Positions 5,908-12,712 of a DNA stretch of 12,712 nucleotides are shown here, in pieces; positions within the stretch are counted from its first letter, which is position 1, and each line of letters starts with the position of its first letter. Position numbers and translations under genes: made by a program. This DNA is from PVC group bacterium (GTDB lineage: Bacteria > Verrucomicrobiota > Kiritimatiellia > CAIKKV01 > PXCX01). The notes under the pieces are model-generated. The model searched no databases, had not been told where the DNA came from, and saw only the letters and a program-made list of their open reading frames with translations. The stretch lies in the NCBI GenBank assembly GCA_003567575.1, contig PWZG01000487.1:1-12712 (forward strand), in the 5' to 3' direction.

Positions 5908-7209
5908 CTACACTTTGATATCCAGCCTGGGGATGGCCAGCCGTTGACGCGCTGTTTCCCCGGCGAGTAACGCCGTTTTCCTCCAGGCCGGCGCGTCGCG
6001 TTCGTGACGTGACGCCCGTTGTAAAAACAGCGCCGGCCCCAGCGTCAGCGTGTGTTTCCCGTAACTGGCGTTGATGCGGTCCATGACCCGTGTCAGTTCC
6101 CTTTGTTTATCGATGCGTATCCGGTCTTCGAATAAATCGTATTGATCTTCGCTGTCCGCCCTGATTTTTGACAGGACGACCATGGTTGCCCGGTATTCGG
6201 CGCCCGGACGGTAGAGCGTGTTGAACAACGCGCGCACCACCGGCATGGCTTCCAGGGTCGATGCGGTGGCGCGATTCAAACGCGCCTCGCCGCCGCGATG
6301 GGTGTAATCCCTCCGGGTCAACACCACCGTCAACCGCGCGGTCCGCAAACGGTAACGCCGTAATTTGATGAAGGCCGAATGCAGGTTTTTGACGAGGCGC
6401 GCATACACGGTTTCGGCGTCCGATGACGGCGCGCTGAAGGTTTGCCCTTTACTGATGGTGGCATAAACCGTTTTGGGATTGCTGTCCAGCGCATGGACCG
6501 GGTCGCCGCGCAGTTCACGCCATAATTCACGACCCGGCTTGCCGAGATATCGTCCGATCCAGATTTCTTGGCATTGCGCATAATCCAGCGCCGTAACCAT
6601 CCCGTGTTTTTGCAATAGGGCGTTCGTATTGTGACCGATACCCCATACATCCTGGAGCGGGATACGCGCCAGTAAAAGATGTATATGCCTGCCGGCTACA
6701 GCCGTCAAACCGTTGGGTTTACGGAAATCGGAGGCCAGTTTGGCCAGGGTTTTGGTCAAACTTAAACCCACGGAAACCGTGATGTCAAGCTCTGCGCGGA
6801 TGGTGTCGCGGATGCGGCGCGCGATCCCGGCATAAGAATCGTGAAAAACCCGTCGTGTACCGGTAATATCGGCGAAGGATTCGTCGATCGAATACGCTTC
6901 CACCGATGGCGTGAACCGTTGCAGGATCGCGTGCATGCGGGTGGAGTACAGGCTGTAGGTCTCGTAATCGCTTGGCAAGACCACCAATTCCGGACAACGA
7001 CGGCGCGCTTCCCATAACGCGACGCCGCGACGGATGCCCAAGGCCCGCGCCTCGTAACTGGCGCAGGCAATAATGCCGCGCTCGCGACCTGTCACCACCG
7101 GCCGCCCCCGTAAGCGAGGATGAATCGCCTGTTCGACAGAGGTGAAAAACGCGTCGCCATCCACATGCAGGATGGCGCGGGGAAAACCGGACAACAGGAT
7201 CGGATTCAT
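5908..7209 (-). CDS. umuC: Y-family translesion DNA polymerase, UmuC/Pol V-like
   Basis: This 433-aa protein has the full Y-family layout. HVDGDAFFTSVE (15-26) contains metal ligand D17 and the steric-gate aromatic F22. YSIDESFADI (106-115) carries the catalytic D109 and E110. SVGLSLTKTLAKLAS follows, then DVWGIG (187-192) for the thumb HhH region, and a little-finger domain from about 240. QYDLF (356-360) matches the sliding-clamp-binding pentapeptide and sits where UmuC has QLNLF, followed by a VMDRINA segment as in UmuC. The extreme C-terminus (IPRLDIKV) differs from E. coli UmuC. It copies damaged DNA at the cost of accuracy. The start overlaps the stop of the LexA/UmuD-like gene (ATGA, 7206-7209), with AGGAA six nt upstream. 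The pairing with a UmuD-like partner favours UmuC over DinB, but DinB (Pol IV) naming is possible. Confidence 0.85.
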   Translation of the reverse strand: MNPILLSGFPRAILHVDGDAFFTSVEQAIHPRLRGRPVVTGRERGIIACASYEARALGIRRGVALWEARRRCPELVVLPSDYETYSLYSTRMHAILQRFTPSVEAYSIDESFADITGTRRVFHDSYAGIARRIRDTIRAELDITVSVGLSLTKTLAKLASDFRKPNGLTAVAGRHIHLLLARIPLQDVWGIGHNTNALLQKHGMVTALDYAQCQEIWIGRYLGKPGRELWRELRGDPVHALDSNPKTVYATISKGQTFSAPSSDAETVYARLVKNLHSAFIKLRRYRLRTARLTVVLTRRDYTHRGGEARLNRATASTLEAMPVVRALFNTLYRPGAEYRATMVVLSKIRADSEDQYDLFEDRIRIDKQRELTRVMDRINASYGKHTLTLGPALFLQRASRHERDAPAWRKTALLAGETARQRLAIPRLDIKV

Positions 7210-7793
7210 CGATATTTCCTGATGACGGCGCGTACAACGCCGCCGATTTGCAGCGATTGTCGCGGTCGAATCGGGGGATAACGCCGGTTGGCCGCTTCCA
7301 ATCGTACGCCATGCGCGTCACAAATGTAGTATTTCAACGTCCATTCGCCATCGACCTGCGCCAGTACCACATCGTTGTGGCGCGCTTCGCGTCCCTTCTC
7401 CACCAGTACCAGATCGCCCGGATGGATTCCCGCATCCAGCATCGAATCGCCGCTGACCGTTAACATGAAGGTGGCTGCAGGATGGCTGATAAGGTATTCG
7501 TCCAGGCTGATGGTGTCCGCCAATTCTTCTTCGGCCGGCGACGGGAAACCGGCCTTGACCTGGCCGAGCAGACGGATGGCGCCGGACAGGCGATCGGTGG
7601 CGGATAATTTACCGTTGGCTCCGATCCGCACAACCCCGGCAAGTTCCATACGGCGTAACAGCTTGAATACCGCGTTACGGGAACGGTAATCGAAAAGCGT
7701 CAGCATCTCGGCGTATCCAGGCAGGCGATGTTCGCGCCGGTAAAATTGGCTTAGCAACGTGATTTTTTCCTGTAACGATAACGGGGATCGCAA
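7206..7793 (-). CDS. LexA/UmuD-family self-cleaving repressor
   Basis: This 195-aa protein is collinear with LexA. Residues 1-68 are a LexA-type winged helix, with RSRNAVFKLLR (37-47) at the place of the recognition helix. Residues 72-195 are a peptidase S24 domain: cleavage site A81-G82, nucleophile S117 in SGDSM, general base K154 in WTLKYY. The cleavage region (AGFPSPAEEE) and the SGDSMLDAGIHPGDL stretch resemble UmuD (CGFPSPA, SGDSMIDGGI) more than LexA. RecA filaments would trigger autocleavage and relieve repression. The released C-terminal part may also serve as a UmuD'-like polymerase subunit, which is an inference. The start is TTG 7793, supported by a strong AAGGAAGGAG (7801-7810) 7 nt upstream. 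The promoter contains its likely operator, so autoregulation is expected. Whether it is the cell's main LexA is unknown. Confidence 0.85.
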   Translation of the reverse strand: MRSPLSLQEKITLLSQFYRREHRLPGYAEMLTLFDYRSRNAVFKLLRRMELAGVVRIGANGKLSATDRLSGAIRLLGQVKAGFPSPAEEELADTISLDEYLISHPAATFMLTVSGDSMLDAGIHPGDLVLVEKGREARHNDVVLAQVDGEWTLKYYICDAHGVRLEAANRRYPPIRPRQSLQIGGVVRAVIRKYR

Positions 7794-7826
7794 AATAAAA
7801 CTCCTTCCTTGAAATGACCACCCGTT

Positions 7827-7855
7827 ATTATAGGTGAACGATCGTTCACTGACAA
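7827..7855 (-). promoter_or_regulatory. SOS promoter of the repressor-polymerase cassette
   Basis: Read on the minus strand, TTGTCA (7855-7850) is a 5/6 -35 and TATAAT (7832-7827) is a perfect -10, separated by exactly 17 bp. The palindrome at 7834-7849 occupies almost the whole spacer. Transcription should start near 7820, giving a short leader with a strong ribosome site. The -35 lies only 8 bp beyond the stop codon of the upstream nnr gene. Confidence 0.85.
7834..7849. promoter_or_regulatory. LexA/SOS box, perfect 16-bp palindrome
   Basis: GTGAACGATCGTTCAC is its own reverse complement. It contains GAAC-N4-GTTC, the core of the LexA box known from Bacillus and other non-enterobacterial groups. 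It lies between the -35 and -10 of the promoter for the adjacent LexA-like gene, where bound repressor would exclude RNA polymerase. I found no second copy in the window, so it appears dedicated to this cassette here. Confidence 0.8.
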
Positions 7856-7862
7856 GGATATT

Positions 7863-9425
7863 TCAGCGCACGGATACCGCGCGATAGACGTGGGGGATTT
7901 CCTCGATCAGGGCGCCGGCGTGCAGTCCGGCCTGGGATGTGCGCCAGGCGGCTTGATCACCGGCGCGTCCGTGCAGCCAGACGGCGGCGCGGGCGGCGTT
8001 AAACGGTGGCATACCCTGTGCCAGCAAGCCGCCCAGCAGTCCGGTCAAGACATCCCCCATGCCCCCGGTGGCCATGCCAGGATTACCGGTCATATTGATG
8101 TGCGGCGTTGATTCAGGCGCCGCGATCACGGTGCCGGCGCCTTTGAGTACGACGACTGCTCCGGTATCGTTGGCGGTTTGTGCGGTGATCTGGCGTCGGT
8201 TTTTTTGGATGGCGGCAATATCCCGTCCGGTCAAGCGTGCCAGCTCGCCTGGATGCGGGGTTAACACCAACTTGGCGGCAAATGTTTTCAGGACGTTGGT
8301 TTCTCCCGCAAAGGCGTTGATGGCGTCCGCATCCAGCACGGCGGCATCGTTAAAGTCGGTGAGTATTTTTTCCAAGAGCGGTCGTGTTGCTGGGTGGGTT
8401 GTCATACCTGGCCCTAGAGCCATGGCATTACATTTGGAACTCAGGGTTGCAATACGTTCGGCAGCGGTGTGATCGATGCTGCCGTCGTCGTTGTGTTTCA
8501 CGCCATGGACCATGGCTTCGGGGACGGCGCCGGCGACGGTGGCGGCGATGCAACGCGGGACGGCCGCCGAGACCAGGCCGCAGCCGGAACGGACAGCGGC
8601 CTGGGCTGCGAGAATGATTGAACCTGCCATTCCGTCGCTGCCGCCTACAAGAAGTAAATGCCCGAAAGAACCCTTATGGCTTTGCCGGTGACGGGGGGGT
8701 AACAAGTCGCAGATATCGGCGGCGGTAATCAGCTCCATATCGCAGGCCAGACGACGGATATCGTCGATTGGCAATCCGATATCGACCATATCGATCGCGC
8801 CGACATGATCGATGGCCGGTGGTAATACCAGCCCGATTTTGGGTAATCCGATCGTGACCGTCAGGTCGGCGCTGACGGCTTCACCGCGGGTTTCGCCGCT
8901 GTCGGCGTCCATTCCTGACGGGACATCGATGGCGACGACCAGTGACCGGTGTGCCAGCATGTTGACCATGTGTACCGCGGCTGCCGCTGGACCGCGTGCC
9001 GGACCCTGAATGCCGACTCCGAGAATCCCGTCGACAATCAGGTCCACACGGTCCGTCGGCGGACCGGCGTCCCAGTCTTCCATCGTGGGTAGCTCGAGCA
9101 GATCGACGCCCGCGGCACGCATCCGGCTCAGATGTTTGAGGGCGTCACCGCGGATTTCGTTGGCAGCGGCGGCAAGCCAGACTTCGACATCAAATCCTTC
9201 CGTTTTGAGGAAACGCGCGGTGGCAAATGCATCGCCGCCATTATTGCCGCGTCCGGCGACAAGCGCGATCGTCGGGTGGTGGAAGCCGGCCATGTCGGCC
9301 AGATTAATCACGGCATCGGCGACGCCCAGTCCGGCCCGTTCCATCAGCTCGTCGCCGGGGATTGTTCCGTTCTGAATGAGTTTACGTTCCATGACACGGA
9401 TTTGTTCCGTGGTAACCAGTTTCAT
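7863..9425 (-). CDS. nnr: Bifunctional NAD(P)H-hydrate epimerase/ADP-dependent dehydratase
   Basis: This 520-aa enzyme repairs hydrated NADH and NADPH. The N-terminal YjeF_N domain (about 1-225) epimerises the R and S hydrates and carries VAGRGNNGGDAF (GNNGGD at 60-65) and VAIDVPSGMDAD. The C-terminal ribokinase-like domain (about 235-520) dehydrates the S form with ADP. It shows HKGSFG (250-255), TPHPGE (389-394) and the nucleotide/catalytic motif NPGMATGGMGD (448-458), ending in the catalytic Asp. Length is normal for the fused form. ATG 9425 is chosen because GGGAG lies 7 nt upstream; a TTG at 9428 would add one residue. It is the last gene of pdxJ-acpS-nnr, 33 bp after acpS, and acpS-nnr adjacency is common in bacteria. 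It acts in the cytoplasm. Confidence 0.95.
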   Translation of the reverse strand: MKLVTTEQIRVMERKLIQNGTIPGDELMERAGLGVADAVINLADMAGFHHPTIALVAGRGNNGGDAFATARFLKTEGFDVEVWLAAAANEIRGDALKHLSRMRAAGVDLLELPTMEDWDAGPPTDRVDLIVDGILGVGIQGPARGPAAAAVHMVNMLAHRSLVVAIDVPSGMDADSGETRGEAVSADLTVTIGLPKIGLVLPPAIDHVGAIDMVDIGLPIDDIRRLACDMELITAADICDLLPPRHRQSHKGSFGHLLLVGGSDGMAGSIILAAQAAVRSGCGLVSAAVPRCIAATVAGAVPEAMVHGVKHNDDGSIDHTAAERIATLSSKCNAMALGPGMTTHPATRPLLEKILTDFNDAAVLDADAINAFAGETNVLKTFAAKLVLTPHPGELARLTGRDIAAIQKNRRQITAQTANDTGAVVVLKGAGTVIAAPESTPHINMTGNPGMATGGMGDVLTGLLGGLLAQGMPPFNAARAAVWLHGRAGDQAAWRTSQAGLHAGALIEEIPHVYRAVSVR

Positions 9426-9458
9426 CAAATGTCTCCCTTTTCGTTTAAACCTGATTTT

Positions 9459-9863
9459 TCAATGGTTTTCCGTTCCCAACAGCAGTGCTTGGGCAACCGA
9501 AAACTGGCGTGTATGCGATAAACTGATTTTCAGCGATACCCCGCGGCATTTCTCTTGTAACCGTTGACCGGCGACACTCAGTCGCACGGCGGGCGCGCCG
9601 GAATCGAGATCCTTGATTATTTCGATATCGAGCCAGCCGAGACGGGGGCCGATTCCGGTGCCAAACGCTTTAGCGACCGCTTCCTTGACTGCGAATCGGG
9701 CGGCGTAATGTATATGTGGCATGGATTTTGCATCACAATACGCCTGTTCCCCCGGCAGGAAAACGCGGTCGATGAAACGCCGGTCCCATCGTTGCAGTAT
9801 TTGACGCATCCGTTCGTTTTCCACCAGATCGATTCCCGTGCCCAGTATCAGGTGTCCGTTCAT
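9459..9863 (-). CDS. acpS: Holo-[acyl-carrier-protein] synthase
   Basis: This 134-aa protein is a 4'-phosphopantetheinyl transferase that moves the phosphopantetheine arm of CoA onto the serine of acyl carrier protein, activating it for fatty acid synthesis. GTGIDLVENERM (8-19) carries the Mg-binding D12. ARFAVKEAVAKAFGTG (55-70) carries the second ligand E61 and the CoA-binding lysines. The C-terminus has the usual ISLSHTRQFSVAQA. Length fits the family. The start at ATG 9863 is set by homology; the same frame is open much further upstream inside pdxJ, but that part is not AcpS-like. The ribosome site is weak. It lies 44 bp after pdxJ, the gene order also seen in E. coli. Confidence 0.95.
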   Translation of the reverse strand: MNGHLILGTGIDLVENERMRQILQRWDRRFIDRVFLPGEQAYCDAKSMPHIHYAARFAVKEAVAKAFGTGIGPRLGWLDIEIIKDLDSGAPAVRLSVAGQRLQEKCRGVSLKISLSHTRQFSVAQALLLGTENH

Positions 9864-9907
9864 AGCAAACCGTTCGCGTTCATGGTCCGACGTAACGGAG
9901 GTGTCAT

Positions 9908-10660
9908 TTAATTGAGTTTGTCGCCGCCGGTATAAGGCGCCATGGCGGCGCGCATTGCCCGGACGGCGTTTTCGAGACCGACCATTACGGCATGGCTGAC
10001 GATGCTGTGACCGATGTTCAAGGTGTCCAGGTGAGGAATACGCAGGATATCCGTCGCATGCCGCAGCGCGATACCGTGGCCGGCATTGACGCGCAGGCCA
10101 TGCGCTTGCGCCGCGCGGGCGCCGGCTATAAGGCGTTGTAATTCCGTTTGGGCGGTTGCCTGATCGTTTGCATCGCAGAATGTTCCGGTATGGAGTTCCA
10201 CGACGGTTGCGCCCAGATCGGCGCTCAGCGCCAGTTGTCCGGGATCGGCATCGACGAAAAGGCTTACGACAATACCGGCGTCGCGTAATCGGGCGATGGT
10301 TGGCCGCAGCGACTGCGCATGAGCCTGAACATCGAGGCCGCCTTCGGTCGTCAATTCCCGGCGTTTTTCCGGAACCAGACATACTTCGGCCGGCCGGACA
10401 TCGCAGGCAATGGCCACAATCTCGGGTACATCCGCCATTTCCAGGTTCATTGGGATGCGTAATTCGCGGCTCAAGCGGTAAACATCGGCATCCTGGATAT
10501 GGCGGCGGTCTTCACGCAAATGGATGGTAATGCCGTCGGCGCCGGCACATTCGCAGGCGCGCGCCGCTTCGAGCAAATCGGGGTATGGCGTTTTACGCGC
10601 CTGCCGCAAGGTGGCTACGTGATCGATGTTGACGCCCAGACGTAATTTGGATGTTGTCAT
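9908..10660 (-). CDS. pdxJ: Pyridoxine 5'-phosphate synthase
   Basis: This 250-aa TIM-barrel enzyme condenses 1-deoxy-D-xylulose 5-phosphate with 3-amino-2-oxopropyl phosphate to pyridoxine 5'-phosphate, the last ring-forming step of the DXP-dependent vitamin B6 pathway. The family motifs appear in order: GVNIDHVATLRQAR (9-22), ITIHLREDRRHI (44-55), EVCLVPEKR (92-100), TEGGLD (105-110), ELHTG (155-159), VNAGHG (191-196) and NIGHSI (215-220). Length is typical. ATG 10660 follows AAGGAA with 6 nt spacing. It is the first gene of the minus-strand operon with acpS and nnr and is divergent from the GH4 gene. Confidence 0.97.
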   Translation of the reverse strand: MTTSKLRLGVNIDHVATLRQARKTPYPDLLEAARACECAGADGITIHLREDRRHIQDADVYRLSRELRIPMNLEMADVPEIVAIACDVRPAEVCLVPEKRRELTTEGGLDVQAHAQSLRPTIARLRDAGIVVSLFVDADPGQLALSADLGATVVELHTGTFCDANDQATAQTELQRLIAGARAAQAHGLRVNAGHGIALRHATDILRIPHLDTLNIGHSIVSHAVMVGLENAVRAMRAAMAPYTGGDKLN

Positions 10661-10704
10661 GACCGGTTCCTTGATGAAAAGGGCTTATGCTTTAAGTCAT
10701 CCAT

Positions 10705-10733
10705 AATCTACCAAAGCCGGCGTCCGGATGCAA
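10705..10733 (-). promoter_or_regulatory. Weak candidate promoter for pdxJ-acpS-nnr
   Basis: On the minus strand TTGCAT (10733-10728) and TAGATT (10710-10705) are separated by 17 bp. Both are partial matches (3/6 and 4/6). A promoter is needed in this 169-bp divergent gap, but other placements are possible. Confidence 0.3.
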
Positions 10734-10747
10734 ACTTTTCGAAGACT

Positions 10748-10787
10748 CCCGTTCCGGATTGCCAAACGGGTGTGAATCGTTTACAGT
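10748..10787 (+). promoter_or_regulatory. Candidate promoter and operator for the GH4 gene
   Basis: TTGCCA (10759-10764) and TACAGT (10782-10787) lie 17 bp apart, matching the -35 (5/6) and -10 (4/6). An inverted repeat, CCCGTT (10748-10753) and AACGGG (10765-10770) with an 11-bp gap, brackets the -35 and would suit a repressor controlled by sugar supply. No regulator gene is next to it. Confidence 0.4.
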
Positions 10788-10829
10788 ACCGTTTTTTACA
10801 TACTGAATCCGAAAAGGAGGAATGATCTC

Positions 10830-12161
10830 ATGTCGTTCAAAATTGCGTTTATTGGCGCCGGCAGCCTGGGATTCACTCGTGGGCTGGTCCGGGATATCCT
10901 GACATTTCCCGCTTTACGGGATGCGACGATATCATTGATGGATATCGACAAGGACCGCTTGGAATTCGCTAGACGCGCTTGCGAAATCATCGTCGAACGC
11001 GGCAACTATCCTGCGCGCATCGAGACGTCTTTGATCCGCAAGGAAGCGCTCGATAACGCCGATGCCGTATTGTGCACTATCCTCAGTGGCGGGGTTGATG
11101 TCTGGCAGCACGATATCCTTATCCCCAAGAAATACGGGGTCGACACCAATGTCGGCGATACGCGTGGAATAAGCGGTATTTTTCGCGCATTACGCACGAT
11201 TCCCGTCATGGTCGATATTTGCAAGGACATGGAACGGTATTGTCCGGATGCGATTCTATTGAATTACACCAATCCGATGGCGATGCTTTGCCGGGCCATG
11301 CAACGGACTTCCGCGATACGTGCGACCGGTTTGTGCCACAGCGTGCAGGGAACCGCCGGCATGCTGGCAAAATGGATCGGCGCGCCGATGGACGAGGTGA
11401 CGTACGTTTGCGCCGGCATCAATCATCAGGCCTGGTATATCGATTACCTTTGGAAAGGGCGCGATGCCAACCCTTTGATCCGTAACGCGATCGTGCGGCG
11501 TCGGAAAATTTATAATGCCGAACAGGTACGCAACGAGATGTTCCTGCATTTGGGTTACTATGTAACCGAGTCCAGCGGACACAACTCGGAGTATAACTGG
11601 TGGTTTCGCAAGCGGCCGGATTTGATCGAGAAATATTGCACGACCGGCACCAATTGGAATCCGGGACACTACGCCTATATTCTCGATCGATATCGCGAGC
11701 GGGAGCGAGATTGGAAACGCGATCTCCGTAAATGGTTCAAGGACGGCGCCCCGCTCTCGCTGGAACGCGGCCAGGAATATGCCGCGTCGATTATCAATGC
11801 CTACGCGGGAGGGGAACCGTTTGAGTTCAATGGGAATGTAGCCAATCGGGGCGCGATTTCCAATCTGCCGGATGCGGTTTGCGTGGAAGTACCGGTGCTT
11901 GCGAATCGGCGCGGTTTCAATACGATATGCGTCGGTCAGTTGCCGCCGCAGTGCGCCATATTGAATCAGGTCAATATCGCGGTCGAGGAAATGACGGTTG
12001 AGGCCGCCTTAACCGGCGATCCCGAGCTTGTGCTGCACGCCGCGCTTTACGACCCGCTTTGCGCCGCCGTATTGTCGATGGCGGAAATCCGTAAAATGGT
12101 TGCCGAAATGCTCCGCAAGAACAAGCGTTGGTTGCCGCTGTTCAAATCAGTGAAAGTCTAG
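10830..12161 (+). CDS. melA: GH4-family alpha-galactosidase (MelA-like)
   Basis: This 443-aa cytoplasmic enzyme belongs to glycoside hydrolase family 4, which uses NAD+ and a divalent metal (usually Mn2+) in an oxidation/elimination mechanism. The Rossmann start FIGAGSLGFT (7-16) and the acidic D38 in LMDID bind NAD. NYTNPM (145-150), C169 in LCHSVQGT and H199 in GINH give the substrate and metal sites. The CHSV motif is that of alpha-galactosidases; GH4 alpha-glucosidases, glucuronidases and 6-phosphoglycosidases carry other residues there. Overall similarity to E. coli MelA is evident (GDTRGISGIFRALRTIP). No signal peptide is present, so an alpha-galactoside must be imported first, yet no transporter lies in the window. 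A very strong AAGGAGG (10816-10822) precedes the ATG. Exact sugar specificity is not provable from sequence. Confidence 0.88.
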   Translation: MSFKIAFIGAGSLGFTRGLVRDILTFPALRDATISLMDIDKDRLEFARRACEIIVERGNYPARIETSLIRKEALDNADAVLCTILSGGVDVWQHDILIPKKYGVDTNVGDTRGISGIFRALRTIPVMVDICKDMERYCPDAILLNYTNPMAMLCRAMQRTSAIRATGLCHSVQGTAGMLAKWIGAPMDEVTYVCAGINHQAWYIDYLWKGRDANPLIRNAIVRRRKIYNAEQVRNEMFLHLGYYVTESSGHNSEYNWWFRKRPDLIEKYCTTGTNWNPGHYAYILDRYRERERDWKRDLRKWFKDGAPLSLERGQEYAASIINAYAGGEPFEFNGNVANRGAISNLPDAVCVEVPVLANRRGFNTICVGQLPPQCAILNQVNIAVEEMTVEAALTGDPELVLHAALYDPLCAAVLSMAEIRKMVAEMLRKNKRWLPLFKSVKV

Positions 12162-12164
12162 CCC

Positions 12165-12524
12165 GTGCGATTATTCAGCAGCCCGACACACTCTATCCAG
12201 CAAGGCGGGCGTACGGTGGTTGCCCGGGTATGGGTGGCGAACACATTTTGGCAACGAGCATTGGGACTGATGTTCCGGCGTCCTCTTCCCAAAGGTACGG
12301 CGCTTTACCTGCCCGGTTGCCGTGCGGTACACACCTTCTGCATGCGGTTCGCGCTCGATGTAAGGTTTCTGGATGGCGACGGAAGGATTGTGCGAACGGC
12401 ATACAACCTCAAACCCTGGCGCATGGCATGGGGTGGGCGGCGGGCGGTCGCCGCGCTGGAGATGACAGCCGGTTGTCTGAACGATGACGTCCTCGATGCC
12501 GGACAACCATTGCGGCTTGTTTGA
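12165..12524 (+). CDS. DUF192 family protein
   Basis: This 119-aa protein matches DUF192: RALGLMFR (31-38), VHTFCMRFALDVRFLD (55-70), LKPWR (82-86) and ALEMTAG (97-103). The family folds as a small beta-barrel and its biochemical role is not established. Many members are exported, but this one has no signal peptide or membrane helix. The start is GTG 12165, 3 bp after the stop of the GH4 gene, so it is probably translated by coupling; no clear ribosome site is seen. Nothing in the sequence links it functionally to galactoside breakdown. Confidence 0.8.
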   Translation: MRLFSSPTHSIQQGGRTVVARVWVANTFWQRALGLMFRRPLPKGTALYLPGCRAVHTFCMRFALDVRFLDGDGRIVRTAYNLKPWRMAWGGRRAVAALEMTAGCLNDDVLDAGQPLRLV

Positions 12525-12558
12525 GATAACATGGAAAATCGAACGAAAATCGGTGAAC

Positions 12559-12602
12559 GAGAACGGCGACGACTACAGAAAGCGCCGATTACGAGGACGA
12601 GG
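12559..12602. repeat. GAC/GAG-rich tract resembling part of the 4326-4420 element
   Basis: GAGAACGG, then CGACGACTAC (12567-12576) and GATTACGA (12587-12594) followed by GGACGAGG, repeat in the same order as GAGAACGG, CGACGACTAC (4350-4359) and GATTACGA (4361-4368) in the nested inverted repeat near 4350. Upstream of it GAAAATCG occurs twice within 20 bp. No gene is seen from 12525 to the window end. Confidence 0.4.
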
Positions 12603-12653
12603 GCGAGAACGATGAGTAAACTACCATTCGCCCACCGATTTGCGGCCGCTGTA

Positions 12654-12674
12654 GGACGGGATGCCATCCCGTCC
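12654..12674. repeat. Perfect 21-bp inverted repeat
   Basis: GGACGGGATG (12654-12663) and CATCCCGTCC (12665-12674) are perfect inverted arms around a single C. No T-tract follows, so it is a poor intrinsic terminator. It looks like a short dispersed palindrome of the REP type, located about 130 bp after the DUF192 stop. Only one copy is in the window. Confidence 0.5.
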
Positions 12675-12712
12675 CACGAAAGACGCCACAAAAGGATCTT
12701 GAGAGGCATCCG

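Noticed and set aside
9864..10382. Upstream open extension of the acpS reading frame, giving a 307-aa frame
   Set aside because: It overlaps pdxJ out of frame, is Arg-rich with no family resemblance, and AcpS homology begins at ATG 9863.
12654..12674. Intrinsic terminator of the GH4-DUF192 operon
   Set aside because: The stem is perfect, but the centre is a single base and no T-tract follows on either strand.
12305..12709. Minus-strand frame of 134 aa at the right edge
   Set aside because: It overlaps the well-supported DUF192 gene and runs through the repeat region, with Arg/Ser-rich low-complexity content.

Overview
The window is a bacterial chromosomal segment of moderate GC content. All genes are intact and none is cut by the window edges. 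No tRNA, rRNA, CRISPR array, transposase or phage gene is visible. The lineage cannot be fixed from the sequence alone. The prepilin/PilX-like genes, the GAAC-N4-GTTC type SOS box (not the enterobacterial CTGT-N8-ACAG type) and the clusters of short palindromic intergenic repeats are compatible with a PVC-superphylum bacterium (Kiritimatiellota/Lentisphaerota-like). That placement is a low-confidence inference.

Region 1 (1-5886, + strand) is a minor-pilin locus. A promoter with an extended -10 (123-150) is followed by a leader of about 150 nt that can fold into an H-type pseudoknot. Then come a PilV-like prepilin (304-741), a very large 706-aa PilW-like prepilin with a beta-rich C-terminal extension (748-2868), and a PilX-like protein with a bactofilin/beta-helix-like C-terminus (2896-4026). 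After 726 bp of non-coding DNA full of palindromic repeats there is a second, clearly paralogous PilX-like gene (4753-5886). Together they look like the minor-pilin set that primes or caps a type IV pilus or type II secretion pseudopilus.

Region 2 (5908-7860, - strand) is a two-gene SOS mutagenesis cassette. One gene is a LexA-type repressor whose cleavage/protease half resembles UmuD. The other is a UmuC-like Y-family polymerase, overlapping it by ATGA. Their promoter is near-consensus, and its 17-bp spacer contains a perfect 16-bp palindrome with the core GAAC-GATC-GTTC, so the cassette is probably self-repressed and DNA-damage inducible.

Region 3 (7863-10660, - strand) is a housekeeping operon, pdxJ-acpS-nnr: pyridoxine 5'-phosphate synthase, holo-ACP synthase and bifunctional NAD(P)H-hydrate repair enzyme.

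Region 4 (10661-12712, + strand) starts at a divergent promoter region. It holds a GH4 alpha-galactosidase (MelA-like) followed 3 bp later by a small DUF192 protein. The window ends in non-coding DNA with a perfect inverted repeat and a GAC/GAG-rich tract that resembles part of the repeat cluster in region 1.
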